DNA from: Lentzea atacamensis
GTDB taxonomy: Bacteria; Actinomycetota; Actinomycetes; Mycobacteriales; Pseudonocardiaceae
Length of the DNA: 64,000 nucleotides
NCBI RefSeq assembly: GCF_003269295.1
Contig: NZ_QLTT01000001.1
Coordinates: forward strand, 1,321,635 to 1,385,634
Reading direction: 5' to 3'
The notes beneath the pieces are model-generated. The model saw only the letters and a program-made list of their open reading frames with translations. It was not told the origin of the DNA and ran no database searches. This document shows positions 32,931 to 42,220 of the stretch, piece by piece. Made by a program: the position numbers and the translations under genes. The stretch's first letter is position 1. Every line of letters begins with the position of its first letter.

Positions 32931-34004
32931 TCAGGCAGTCAACAGCCGCAGCCCGTAAACACGCAGAATCTCGTTGACGGGCTGGAACCACGTGCGGCCG
33001 CCGGTGGAGCAGTTGCCGTAGCCGCCGGACGTCACGCCCTGCGCCTGGTCACCGGTGATGAACGAGCCACCGGAGTCGCCGGGCTGCGCGCACACGCTGG
33101 TGCCGACCATCTCGTAGACCGGGCCCTGCTGGTAGTTGACGGTCTCGTTGCGGCCCTGGATCACGCCGCAGTGCCAGTGCGTGGTCGAGCCGGACCGGCA
33201 CACCGAGGTGCCGGGCGGGGCCTCCCACGAGCCGCGCACCAGGGCGTCGCTCACCTGGCCCCAGCCGAGCACGACCGGCACGTTCCACCAGCCGCCGCCG
33301 GTGCGGACCCAGCCGTAGTCGTTGGTGGGGAACGAGGAACCGACGAACTCACCCTGCCACGAGCGGTCCCAGCCGTAGACGTTCCAGGCACCGACGTTGC
33401 AGTGCCCGGCGGTGACATAGCCGCCGTGCACGGAGAAGCCGATCGAGCAGCGGACGTTGCCCGTGTAGAACGGGTCACCGCCCACGGTGCCGGCCGCGAA
33501 CGGCTGCGGCCGCTGGACGCCCGCGGTGTTCACGACAACATCCTTCGGCAGCCCCGAGACATCGGCTCCCGGCAACGCGTCGACCACCACGGCACCGCGC
33601 TGGACGTCGACCCGCCACCCGACGACGTCCTTGGACACCGCCCCGGCCTTCGACAGTCTGTCGATGCCTTCCTTCACCGCGGTCAGCGAGGCGTAGGTCC
33701 TCGTCCGCAGCACGGGCTCGGCACCCTTGGCGCGCACGGCGTCGGCCTTCGCCGGGTCGGTCACCGCGACGACCAGCTTGCCGCCGTCGAACCAGCTGCC
33801 GCCGTACGCGTCGGCAGCGGCCTCCTGGGCGGCCGGCGCGATCTTCAGCGCGACCTTCTCCTGGCGGATCCTGGTCAGCGCCTGCGCTGCGGTGATCCCG
33901 AAGTCGCGGCTCATGGCGTCGACGACCTCGGTGGAAGCGGCTGCGGCAGGGATGGTGATCGTGCTCAGCACGATCGCGGTCACGGAAACTATGCGTAGCA
34001 GCAT
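32931..34004 (-). CDS. Secreted S1-family serine protease (streptogrisin/alpha-lytic type) with prodomain
   Basis: A 357-residue preproprotease: signal peptide MLLRIVSVTAIVLSTITIPAAA, an alpha-lytic-type prodomain to about residue 160, and a protease domain with His in VTAGHC, Asp in TNDYGWV and Ser in QPGDSGGSF. Cysteines pair as in streptogrisins (RCSIG...GHC, SVCRSG...HCG, VCAQPG...NCST). AGGAG is spaced a few bases before ATG 34004. Only eight bases separate it from the stop of the GH2 gene, so it belongs to the carbohydrate operon. Confidence 0.92.
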   Translation of the reverse strand: MLLRIVSVTAIVLSTITIPAAAASTEVVDAMSRDFGITAAQALTRIRQEKVALKIAPAAQEAAADAYGGSWFDGGKLVVAVTDPAKADAVRAKGAEPVLRTRTYASLTAVKEGIDRLSKAGAVSKDVVGWRVDVQRGAVVVDALPGADVSGLPKDVVVNTAGVQRPQPFAAGTVGGDPFYTGNVRCSIGFSVHGGYVTAGHCNVGAWNVYGWDRSWQGEFVGSSFPTNDYGWVRTGGGWWNVPVVLGWGQVSDALVRGSWEAPPGTSVCRSGSTTHWHCGVIQGRNETVNYQQGPVYEMVGTSVCAQPGDSGGSFITGDQAQGVTSGGYGNCSTGGRTWFQPVNEILRVYGLRLLTA

Positions 34005-34012
34005 GTTTTCTC

Positions 34013-36721
34013 CTACGGTGCCCAAGGTGAGCCCACGGCCCAGCTCACGTCTTGGAGGTACGAGGCAGGGTTGTCGTACGTGTGTGCGCCGCCGTTGGAG
34101 GCGACCCAGACCTCCTCCTGGTAGTGCCGGATGTTGGTGCCGAGCTCGTTGACCGACTCCAGCCGCACGCCACCGTCGCCCTGCTGAGCGCAGAACGTCG
34201 CGTCGCGGCGGAAGAGATCGGTGTTGTCGTTGCCGCTCAGGCGGACGCGGAAGTCCGCGTGCCGCAGGTAGCTGTTCGGGAAGTTGCGCGACTCGAGGGA
34301 GTAGCAGGTCGGGTCGGCGAGTCCGCGCCTGATCACGAACGTCGCGTCCGCCTTCAGCAGGGCGTCGCTCGTGCCGGTGACCACGTCGGTGCGTGCCAGG
34401 CTGTCGCGGTGCCGCAGGTAGCGGTCCGTGAAGCCGGGCGTGGTGACCCGGAACGACCTGGCCTGGTCGAGCGGCAGGTCGGCGCCGCTGCGCCACAGCG
34501 CGACGCTCACTGCCCACGTCGTGTCCGCGGCGAACGAGTTCGACGTGTCCCAGGGGTTGGGGCCACCGGACCGTGCCAAGTAGACGTTCTCGTTGAAGTG
34601 CCGGATGAAGGAGCCGCGCAGGTTGAACGACTCCAGCGCACTGCCCCCCGAGCCTTCACGGGCGCAGAACGTGGCGTCGCCTGCATTCGGGTTCGGCGCG
34701 ATGCCGATGCGTGAACCCGCGTGCCGCAGGAAGTGCCCGGGAAAGTTGCGCGCCTCGAACGACAGGCAGGACGCGTCCGCGAGGCCAGGACGCGCGAAGA
34801 ACGTCGCGTCCAGGCGATCGAGATCCGAGCCGGGGACGTCGGTGCGGGCCAGGCTGTCCCGGTGGCGCAGATAGCGGTCGGTGTAGCCGGTCGTGGTGAC
34901 GCGCAACGACACCAGGTCGTCCGGTCCCACCGCGGTGCCTCGCGCGACGGCGAGCACCTTCTGGTTGATGTCCCGCACCCGTGCCTCGGTCATCTTCAGC
35001 ACGCGGCGGTCGTACGTGTAGAAGCCGTTGACCTCGTTCTCCACGTCGTACGGCTCGGTGTAGACCGACGCGGACAACCCGCGCGTGTGCACCAGCCGTG
35101 CGACCTGCTTGGTGATCTCCTCGTACCGCCTGGTCAGCGACTGTTCGTCCGGATACAGGGCCCCGTAAGCGAATCCCTTGCCCGGCTCGTACTCGTGGCC
35201 CACGACCCGCCGTCCCAGGCCGCCGAACTCGCCCAGCACCGCGACTCTGGCGGCGTCGGGCGGCCGGTTGGCCGTCGTGATCTGGTAGGCGTGGTCGTCG
35301 ATCACGTCGCCGTTGCCGGGGTCGGGATCCGAGACGCAGCAGTTGGAGCCGGAGTTGTGGTTGACCAGGCGGGTGTTGTCGATCGACCGGACCAGGTTCA
35401 CGATGCGGCCGGCGTCGTACTCGCCCCAGCCCTCGTTGAACGGCACCCACTGCACGATCGACGTGATGCCCTTGAGCTGGTCGAGGATTCGTCTCAGCTC
35501 GGACTCGAAGTTCGCTCGCCCGTTCGGAACCTCGTCGACGGCGTCGAGCGACGGCATGTCCTGCCAGACCAGCAGCCCGAGCCGGTCGGCGTGGTAGAAC
35601 CAGCGCGCCGGCTCGACCTTGATGTGCTTGCGGACCATGTTGAACCCCAGTGCTTTCTGGCGTTCGAGGTCCCAGCGCAGCGCCTCGTCGGTCGGCGCGG
35701 TGTAGATGCCGTCCGGCCAGTAGCCCTGGTCGAGCGTGCCGATCTGGAAGACGAACTTCCCGTTCAGCAGCGGCCGCATGACACCGCCGACCACCGCCTT
35801 GCCGAGCGAGCGCATGCCGAAGTAGCCGGTCACGACGTCACCGCCGGCGAGCGTCACCCGCAGGTCGTAGAGGAACGGGTCGTCCGGCGACCACAACCTC
35901 GCGTTCGGCACGGGAATCCGCAGATGACTCCCGGTCGTGCCGGTGCGCGAGCCGATGATCGTGTTGCCCGTGCGGACCTCGGCGGTGACGGACTGTCCCG
36001 CGGTGCCCTGGACGACGAGGTCGAGCACGCCCGCCGCCACGTCCGGAGTGGTGTCGAGGCGCGTGATGTGAGCGCTGCGCACGGGTTCCAGCCACACCGT
36101 CTGCCAGATGCCGGACGCCGCGGTGTAGAAGATCCCGCTGGGATCGCGGCGCTGCTTGCCGATCGGGTAGCGGCTGCCGTCGATCGGCGAATGAACGCCC
36201 ACCACGATCTCGTTGACCCCGGCTCTGAGCGCCGGCGTGATGTCGAACGAGAACGCGTCGAAGCCGCCGGTGTGGGTGCCGACCTGGGTGCCGTTGACCC
36301 AGACCCGCGTCTCCCAGGTCACCGCGCCGAAGTTGAGCTTGACGCGGCGACCGTTCCAGGTGGACGGAATCGTGAACGTGCGGCGGTAGAACATGTTGTC
36401 CTCGTGCCTTTTGATGCCCGACAGCGCTGACTCGATCGGGTAGGGCACGAGAACGCCTTCGGCCAGCGGCCTGCCGATGGGCGGGTTGTTCAGGTTCGGT
36501 GCTCCGGTGAACTCCCAGACGCCGTTGAGGTTCTGCCACTCGGTGCGGACGAGTTGCGGGCGCGGGTACTCGGGCAGGGCGTTGGTGGGCGACACCCGGG
36601 CCGTCCAGGGTGTCGTGAGCGGAGGGACTTTCGGTTGCCACTCCGCGGCTTGTGCACTTGTGGGGCTGATGGTGGCTGCGATCAGGATTCCGGCCAGTAC
36701 GCCCAGGACGCGTCTGGTCAC
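34013..36721 (-). CDS. Secreted GH2-type glycosidase with two C-terminal AbfB (CBM42-like) modules
   Basis: A 902-residue enzyme: signal peptide MTRRVLGVLAGILIAATISP...AQA, GH2 sugar-binding and immunoglobulin-like domains (QNLNGVWEF, NMFYRRTFTIPSTW), a TIM barrel with the acid/base Glu in QWVPFNEGWG and the nucleophile Glu in AVLGEFGG, and two tandem AbfB modules (DRYLRHRDSLARTDV twice, RNFPGHFLRHA and RNFPNSYLRHA). AbfB binds arabinofuranose side chains, so the enzyme probably attacks arabinose- or galactofuranose-bearing polymers. It is located downstream of the importer genes with a nine-base gap. Confidence 0.88.
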   Translation of the reverse strand: MTRRVLGVLAGILIAATISPTSAQAAEWQPKVPPLTTPWTARVSPTNALPEYPRPQLVRTEWQNLNGVWEFTGAPNLNNPPIGRPLAEGVLVPYPIESALSGIKRHEDNMFYRRTFTIPSTWNGRRVKLNFGAVTWETRVWVNGTQVGTHTGGFDAFSFDITPALRAGVNEIVVGVHSPIDGSRYPIGKQRRDPSGIFYTAASGIWQTVWLEPVRSAHITRLDTTPDVAAGVLDLVVQGTAGQSVTAEVRTGNTIIGSRTGTTGSHLRIPVPNARLWSPDDPFLYDLRVTLAGGDVVTGYFGMRSLGKAVVGGVMRPLLNGKFVFQIGTLDQGYWPDGIYTAPTDEALRWDLERQKALGFNMVRKHIKVEPARWFYHADRLGLLVWQDMPSLDAVDEVPNGRANFESELRRILDQLKGITSIVQWVPFNEGWGEYDAGRIVNLVRSIDNTRLVNHNSGSNCCVSDPDPGNGDVIDDHAYQITTANRPPDAARVAVLGEFGGLGRRVVGHEYEPGKGFAYGALYPDEQSLTRRYEEITKQVARLVHTRGLSASVYTEPYDVENEVNGFYTYDRRVLKMTEARVRDINQKVLAVARGTAVGPDDLVSLRVTTTGYTDRYLRHRDSLARTDVPGSDLDRLDATFFARPGLADASCLSFEARNFPGHFLRHAGSRIGIAPNPNAGDATFCAREGSGGSALESFNLRGSFIRHFNENVYLARSGGPNPWDTSNSFAADTTWAVSVALWRSGADLPLDQARSFRVTTPGFTDRYLRHRDSLARTDVVTGTSDALLKADATFVIRRGLADPTCYSLESRNFPNSYLRHADFRVRLSGNDNTDLFRRDATFCAQQGDGGVRLESVNELGTNIRHYQEEVWVASNGGAHTYDNPASYLQDVSWAVGSPWAP

Positions 36722-36730
36722 GGTGCCTCC

Positions 36731-37681
36731 CTATCTCCGGAGTATTCGTTGCAGGACGACGACGATGAGCAGGAACACACCGCTCACCACGGACTGGTAG
36801 TTGCTGTCGAGCGTGCCGATCTGGTTGATCACGTTCTGGATGACCTTGATCAGGCCCACACCGATCACGGTGCCGAGGACCGTGCCCATGCCGCCGGTCA
36901 GCAGGGTGCCGCCGATGACCACGACCGCGATGGCGTCGAGCTCGGTGCCGACACCGATGACCGTGACACCGCTTTGCAGATAGGCGGCGGTCAGGGCTCC
37001 CGCGAGGCCGGCCAGCGTGCCGCTCATCGTGTAGACGAGGACCTTGGTCCTGGCGACGGGAACGCCCATCAGGATGGCGGACTGCTCGGCGCCACCGGTG
37101 GCGAACACGTTCTGGCCGAAGCCGGTGCGGTTCAGGATCGCACCACCCAGGACGCACAACGCGGCCGCGATGAAGATCGGGTAGCCGAAGCCGGCCACCG
37201 TGCCGCGGCCGAGCTCGACGAACGCGCTGTCCGGCGCGACCTGGTAGGTGTTGGCACCCTCGTCGGTGATCGCGAGGAGGAGGCCGCGGGCGAACAGCAG
37301 GGACGCCAGCGTGACGATGAACGGCGCCATGTTCGTGCGGGCGATCAGCAGGCCGTTGATCAGCCCGATGCCGCCGCACACCACGAGCGGCAGGAGCAGT
37401 GCGGTGAGGAACCCGTGCTGCGAGCCCCAGGCGGCGAGAACACCTCCCAGGGCGTAGAGGGAGCCGACGGACAGGTCGATGCCGCCGGTGATGATCACGA
37501 ACGTCATGCCGAGCGCGATCACCGCGAGGAACGAGCCCTGCAGGGCGAGGTCGCGCAGGTTGTCGAGGCTGCCGAAGCGCGGGAAGGTCAGCCAGGACAC
37601 CACGACCATCACGGTCAGTGCCACGGCGGCGCCCTGGCGTTGCAGGACCTTGGTTCTCGTTGCCGCGGTCAGGGTGGTCAT
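36731..37681 (-). CDS. yjfF: Sugar ABC transporter permease, YjfF-like
   Basis: A 316-residue BPD-type permease of the ribose/galactofuranose class: GMTFVIITGGIDLSVGSLYALGGVLAAW near the second helix and GGTLLTGGMGTVLGTVIG in the central region, with about nine membrane segments. It pairs with the permease at 37678-38610; start ATG overlaps that stop by four bases. With the substrate-binding protein and ATPase it imports a sugar, most likely galactofuranose or arabinofuranose. Confidence 0.9.
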   Translation of the reverse strand: MTTLTAATRTKVLQRQGAAVALTVMVVVSWLTFPRFGSLDNLRDLALQGSFLAVIALGMTFVIITGGIDLSVGSLYALGGVLAAWGSQHGFLTALLLPLVVCGGIGLINGLLIARTNMAPFIVTLASLLFARGLLLAITDEGANTYQVAPDSAFVELGRGTVAGFGYPIFIAAALCVLGGAILNRTGFGQNVFATGGAEQSAILMGVPVARTKVLVYTMSGTLAGLAGALTAAYLQSGVTVIGVGTELDAIAVVVIGGTLLTGGMGTVLGTVIGVGLIKVIQNVINQIGTLDSNYQSVVSGVFLLIVVVLQRILRR

Positions 37682-38610
37682 CGGCGCTCCCGTGCCACGT
37701 ACACGGCGGCGACGATGATCGCGGCCTGGATCATCTGAGCGATCGAGTCGGGCAGGTTGTGCTTGATCAGCGTGGCTCTGACGAGCTGCATCAGCACGAC
37801 ACCCATCACCGTGCCGAGCACGCGCACCTTGCCGCCGGTGAGCGGGGTTCCGCCGACGACGACCGCGGTGATCGCGGACAGTTCCATGAGCAGGCCCATG
37901 TCGGCGGGGTCGCTGGCGGCGAGCCTGGACGTCGCGAGGACTCCGGCGACCGCCGCGAGCACACCGCAGATGGCGTAGACGCCGACCAGCACCCGGTTGA
38001 CCGGCAGGCCGGCCAGAGTGGCCGCCCTGCGGTTGCCGCCGACGGCGACGAGCTGGCGGCCGAACGTCGTCCTGCTGGTCAGCCCGGCGATCGTCAGCGC
38101 CAACAGGCCTGCGATCAGGACACTGATCGGGATGCCGAGCACGTCGTCGGTGCCGAGTGCGAGGAACGCGGGGTCGTGCAGTGGCACGAGCTGGCCGTTC
38201 GCGATGACCAGTGCCAGTCCCCTGCCGCCGACCAGCAGGGCGAGGGTGGCGACGATCGGCTGGATGCCGACCCTGGCGACGAGGAAACCGTTGAACGCGC
38301 CCGCCGCCAGGCCCGCCACGAGGGCCATCAGGATCGCGGGCACCGGACCGGCACCCAGGTACAGCGGGATGATCGCGGCCGCCAGCGCCATGACCGCGCC
38401 GACGGACAGATCGACGCCTTCGGTGCCGATCACGAGCGCCATGCCGAGCGCGACGATCAGCACGGGTGCGGCCTGGACGAGCTGGGTGGTGAAGTTGCCC
38501 AGCGTCATGAAGTTGGCCGTGAACAGCGCGTTGAAGAGCAGCAGTGCTCCGACCGCGACGTAGACACCGTTGTCCTGGAGCCAGCGCCTTCTAGCGGCTG
38601 TCAGCGTCAT
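37678..38610 (-). CDS. ytfT: Sugar ABC transporter permease, YtfT-like
   Basis: A 310-residue permease: GMALVIGTEGVDLSVGAVMALAAAIIPLYLG, VGGTPLTGGKVRVLGTVMGVVLMQLVR. It forms a heterodimer with the YjfF-like protein in known systems. Its start lies 20 bases inside the end of the ATPase gene, so expression is coupled. Confidence 0.9.
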   Translation of the reverse strand: MTLTAARRRWLQDNGVYVAVGALLLFNALFTANFMTLGNFTTQLVQAAPVLIVALGMALVIGTEGVDLSVGAVMALAAAIIPLYLGAGPVPAILMALVAGLAAGAFNGFLVARVGIQPIVATLALLVGGRGLALVIANGQLVPLHDPAFLALGTDDVLGIPISVLIAGLLALTIAGLTSRTTFGRQLVAVGGNRRAATLAGLPVNRVLVGVYAICGVLAAVAGVLATSRLAASDPADMGLLMELSAITAVVVGGTPLTGGKVRVLGTVMGVVLMQLVRATLIKHNLPDSIAQMIQAAIIVAAVYVARERR

Positions 38611-40081
38611 CCATCACCTCCGCCGCGATCGCCGCGAGCACGTGCTCACGGGTGAGCTGGGCTCCCTCCAGCTCACCCGCGACCGCCCCGTCCCTGAGCA
38701 CGACGAGCCGGTCCGCGCCGTCGAGCAGCTCGTCCAGCTCGGAACTGATCAGCATCACCGCCAGGCCTTCCCGCGCGAGCTCGTCGATGAGCGCCTGCAC
38801 CTCCGCTTTGGCGCCGACGTCGATGCCGCGCGTGGGTTCGTCGAGCAGGAGGATCCTGGGTTCGGTGCACAGCCATCTGGCCAGCAGCACCTTCTGCTGG
38901 TTGCCGCCGGACAGCTCCGCAACCTTCTGTTCCGGGCTGGACACCTTGATGCGCAAGCGTTTGACGAACGTGTCGACGATCCGGTCCTGCTTCTTCCTGC
39001 TGGTGACGCCGAACCTGCTCAGCCTCGGCAGCGCGGCCAGCACGATGTTCTCCCGCACCGACAGGTTCGGGATGATCCCCTCGGTCTTGCGGTCCTCCGC
39101 GAGCATGCTGATGCCTGCCCTGGTGGCCGCTTTGACGTTGCGCGGCACGGGTGTTCCCGCGACGAGCACCGTGCCGTCGTCGAGCGGCAGCGCGCCGATG
39201 ATCGCTTTGGCGGTCTCCGTGCGTCCCGATCCGAGCAGCCCTGCCAGGCCCACGACCTCGCCCGGCCTGATCGTGACGTCGACGCCGTTGATGCGGGGTC
39301 TGCTGGTCAGGTTCCGCGCTTCCAGCACCGGCCGGGTGTCGGCGTGGTGGTCTTCACCGAACGCCGTGGTGCCGTGTTTCTGGATCTCGTTGACCGAGCG
39401 GCCGAGCATCAACGAGACCAGTTCGATGCGCGGCAGCTCCCTGAGTGGTCCACTGTGGACGTTCTTGCCGTCGCGGAGGACCGTGACCGTGTCGCAGATC
39501 CGGTAGAGCTCGTCCATCCGGTGGCTGACGTAGATGATCGCGATCCCCGCCTCGTGCAGCTTGTGCACGACCTCCAGCAGCGTCTCGACCTCGCGCGGTT
39601 CGAGTGACGACGTGGGCTCGTCCATGATCACGACGTCCGCGTCCGCCTCGACCGCCCTCGCCAGCGCGACCATCTGCTGCTCACCGACCGCGAGGGTCCC
39701 GAGCGGACTGCTCACGTCCGCGGTGATGCCGTAGCTCTTGAGCAGTTCGGCGGCCTCTGCGTCGCGGCGGGCGCGGTCGATCAGCCCGATCCGGTTGCGC
39801 GGTTCCCTGCCCAGGAACAGGTTCGCGGCCACGCTCATCAGCGGGACGAGGTTGACCTCCTGGTAGATGGTGGAGATGCGGCCGTTGCGCCGGATCCGGC
39901 CGCCGTCCGGGGTGTGAATGCCGGTCAGGACCTTGATCAGCGTGGACTTGCCGGCGCCGTTCTCGCCGACCAGCGCGTGGATCTCACCCCGGTGGAGCGT
40001 GAGGTCCACGTCGTCGAGTGCACGGACGCCGGCGAAGGTCTTGGTGACGCCGGCGACCTCGATCACCGGATCAGTAGGCAT
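38591..40081 (-). CDS. ytfR: Sugar ABC transporter ATPase with two ABC domains, YtfR-like
   Basis: A 496-residue dual ATPase. The first domain has Walker A GENGAGKSTLIK, signature AVGEQQMVALARAVEADADVVIMDEP and the second a degenerate Walker A (LAGLLGSGRTETAKAI), with LSGGNQQKVLLARWLCTEPRILLLDEPTRGIDVGAKAE. This is the RbsA/YtfR arrangement, in which only one site is canonical. It overlaps the substrate-binding protein gene by 11 bases. Confidence 0.92.
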   Translation of the reverse strand: MPTDPVIEVAGVTKTFAGVRALDDVDLTLHRGEIHALVGENGAGKSTLIKVLTGIHTPDGGRIRRNGRISTIYQEVNLVPLMSVAANLFLGREPRNRIGLIDRARRDAEAAELLKSYGITADVSSPLGTLAVGEQQMVALARAVEADADVVIMDEPTSSLEPREVETLLEVVHKLHEAGIAIIYVSHRMDELYRICDTVTVLRDGKNVHSGPLRELPRIELVSLMLGRSVNEIQKHGTTAFGEDHHADTRPVLEARNLTSRPRINGVDVTIRPGEVVGLAGLLGSGRTETAKAIIGALPLDDGTVLVAGTPVPRNVKAATRAGISMLAEDRKTEGIIPNLSVRENIVLAALPRLSRFGVTSRKKQDRIVDTFVKRLRIKVSSPEQKVAELSGGNQQKVLLARWLCTEPRILLLDEPTRGIDVGAKAEVQALIDELAREGLAVMLISSELDELLDGADRLVVLRDGAVAGELEGAQLTREHVLAAIAAEVMDDADSR

Positions 40082-41108
40082 TGCCGAGCTTCTGCGCGGC
40101 GTTCGACGTGTCGTACTCGTCGTCGGAGATCACGATGCTCTGCGGGATCTCGTCACCCCTGGCGAACTTCTCCAGCGTCTCGAAAGCGAGCGGCCCGAAC
40201 CGCGGGTTGGACTCGATCACCGCGGTGTAGCTGCCGTCCGCGACGAGCTGCACGGCGCTGCGCGTCCCGTCGACCGACACGATCTTGACGTCCTTGCCGG
40301 GCGTCTTGCCGGCAGCCTTGAGCGCCGTGACGGCACCGAGGCCCATCTCGTCGTTCTCGGCGTAAACGGCGGTGATGCCGGGGTTGCTCTGGATCAGCTG
40401 CTCCATCACGGCCTGCCCCTTGGACCTGTCGAACTCGGCGGTCTGCTCGGCGACCACCTGCAGGCCGGAGTTCGCGATCCCGTCCTTGAAGCCCTTGGTC
40501 CGGTCGACCGTGACGTTGTTGCCGGAGCTGCCGAGCAGGATCGCGACCTTGCCGCTGCCGCCGGTCGCCTTGATCATCTGCTGCGCGGCGCGTTTGCCCT
40601 GTTCGACGAAGTCACTGCCGATGAACGTCAGGTAGTCCGTGCAGGGTTGCGAGGTCACCTTGCGGTCGATGGTGATCACCGGCACCTGCTTGGCCTTGGC
40701 GGCGTCGAACGCGGGCTGCAACCCGTCGGAGTTCAGCGGCGCCACGATCAGCAGCTTGGCCCCGCGGTCCAGCAACGACTTGATGTCGCTGATCTGCTTG
40801 TTCAGGTCGCTCTGCGCGTTCGTGACAAGCAGGTTCACGCCCTTCTTGGCGGCCTCGTCCCTGATCGACTGCGTCTCGGCGGTCCGGAACGGGTTGGCCT
40901 CCTTCTCCGACTGGGAGAAGCCGACCGTCGCACCTTTGACGTCGACCTGCGGATATCCCGTCCTGCTCCGCGTACACCCCGGACCGGCGCTCTGCTGCTG
41001 CGCGGCGGACGCGGCGGGCCCGCCGCTGGCGGCCGTCTGCGGACTCTCTCTGCTGGTACACGCGGTGACAAGCAGGGCGGTTGCGGCAATGAGCAGCATG
41101 CGAGACAT
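40071..41108 (-). CDS. ytfQ: Sugar-binding lipoprotein of the ABC importer, YtfQ-like
   Basis: A 345-residue lipoprotein: MSRMLLIAATALLVTACTS ends in the lipobox TAC. The mature part has VGFSQSEKEANPFRTAETQSIRDEA, characteristic of the YtfQ galactofuranose/ribose-type binding proteins, and VPVITIDRKVTSQPCTDYLTFIGSDFVEQGKRAA. First gene of the five-gene operon; transcribed away from the LacI gene with the palindrome in between. Confidence 0.92.
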   Translation of the reverse strand: MSRMLLIAATALLVTACTSRESPQTAASGGPAASAAQQQSAGPGCTRSRTGYPQVDVKGATVGFSQSEKEANPFRTAETQSIRDEAAKKGVNLLVTNAQSDLNKQISDIKSLLDRGAKLLIVAPLNSDGLQPAFDAAKAKQVPVITIDRKVTSQPCTDYLTFIGSDFVEQGKRAAQQMIKATGGSGKVAILLGSSGNNVTVDRTKGFKDGIANSGLQVVAEQTAEFDRSKGQAVMEQLIQSNPGITAVYAENDEMGLGAVTALKAAGKTPGKDVKIVSVDGTRSAVQLVADGSYTAVIESNPRFGPLAFETLEKFARGDEIPQSIVISDDEYDTSNAAQKLGNAY

Positions 41109-41160
41109 CGTTGGCTCCTACACGGGCTGTGCGTGGTCGCGCTCTCACCGCTAGATTTGC

Positions 41161-41177
41161 ATCGTTGTTCCAACGAT
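41161..41177. promoter_or_regulatory. LacI-type operator, perfect 17-base inverted repeat
   Basis: ATCGTTG-TTC-CAACGAT lies in the 121-base gap between the sugar-binding protein gene and the LacI gene, with semi-symmetric flanks (TGC.../...GTA). The position and symmetry fit autoregulated repression of the whole importer-glycosidase-protease operon, with sugar as inducer. Confidence 0.8.
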
Positions 41178-41229
41178 GTAAAGACCGTGACTTCCCGGTC
41201 CTTTTCCCGGTACTTCTCAGGAGGCTGCG

Positions 41230-42219
41230 TTGGCCACGCTCAAGGACGTCGCCCGGCTGGCGGGCGTCTCGGTGAAGACCGTCTCGAACGTGGTCAACGG
41301 CTACTCGTTCGTCAAACCCGACAACCGCCGCCGAGTCGAAGAGGCCCTCGAGGCCACCGGCTACCGCCCCAACCTGGGCGCCCGCAACCTGCGCCGAGGC
41401 CGCACCGGCTTCATCGCCCTGGTGCTCCCCGAACTCTCGATCCCGTACTTCGCGGAGCTGGCCGGCCTCGTCATCGCCGCCGCCCAGGAACACGAGTGGA
41501 ACGTGCTCATCGAACAGACCTTCGGCACGCTGTCCGGCGAACGCCAGGCTCTGGCCTCACTGGGCCCGCACCTGGTGGACGCCGCGATCCTGAGCCCGGA
41601 AGCGTTGCAGGTGGAGGACTTCCAGCTGTCCGTGCCCGCCGTCCTGCTGGGCGAACACGACGTCGAGGTGCCGATCTCGCGAGTGGGCATCGACAACGTG
41701 GCCGCCGCCATGACCGCCGTCCGCCACCTGATCTCGTTGGGCCGCACGCGAATCGCCGCGATCGGCGCCCACCCCCAGCGTGGCACCGCCGCCTTGCGCC
41801 TGGAGGGCTACCGGGCGGCTCTCGAGGAAGCCGGGCTGCCTTTCGTCTCGTCGCTCGTCGTTCCCGCGGTGAACTACCACCGCGCGGACGGCGCCGCCGC
41901 GATGAGGGCCTTGCTGGACCTGCGAAACCCGCCTGACGCGGTGTTCTGCTTCAACGATCTGCTGGCCGTCGGCGCCATGCGGACTGCCGCCGAGCGTTTT
42001 GTGCGCGTGCCTCACGACCTCGCCATCGTGGGCTTCGACAACAACGACGAGAGCGCCTACAGCTCGCCTTCCTTGACGTCCGTCGCCCCCGACAAGGCCG
42101 CCATCGCGCGGGCAGCGGTCGACCTGCTGCGTCAGCGTGCCGACTCGCCCGACCTTGCTCTGGACGACGTGCAGACGCCGTTCTCGTTGCAGGTCAGGGA
42201 AAGCACGGTGGCCCGGTGA
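41230..42219 (+). CDS. LacI-family transcriptional regulator
   Basis: A 329-residue regulator: N-terminal HTH TLKDVARLAGVSVKTVSNVVNGYSFVKPDNRRRVEEALEATGYRPNLGAR and a periplasmic-binding-fold effector domain (GFIALVLPELSIPYFAELAG, AVFCFNDLLAVGAM, VGFDNNDESAYSSPSLTSVAP). TTG 41230 is the start, with AGGAGG a few bases upstream. Likely represses the divergent ytfQ-like operon via the palindrome at 41161. Confidence 0.9.
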   Translation: MATLKDVARLAGVSVKTVSNVVNGYSFVKPDNRRRVEEALEATGYRPNLGARNLRRGRTGFIALVLPELSIPYFAELAGLVIAAAQEHEWNVLIEQTFGTLSGERQALASLGPHLVDAAILSPEALQVEDFQLSVPAVLLGEHDVEVPISRVGIDNVAAAMTAVRHLISLGRTRIAAIGAHPQRGTAALRLEGYRAALEEAGLPFVSSLVVPAVNYHRADGAAAMRALLDLRNPPDAVFCFNDLLAVGAMRTAAERFVRVPHDLAIVGFDNNDESAYSSPSLTSVAPDKAAIARAAVDLLRQRADSPDLALDDVQTPFSLQVRESTVAR

Positions 42220-42220
42220 G

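Noticed and set aside
34721-36430. 569-codon plus-strand frame opposite the GH2 gene
   Set aside because: Mirror of a well-supported GH2 enzyme; Val/Arg/Gly-rich composition typical of GC-frame shadows.
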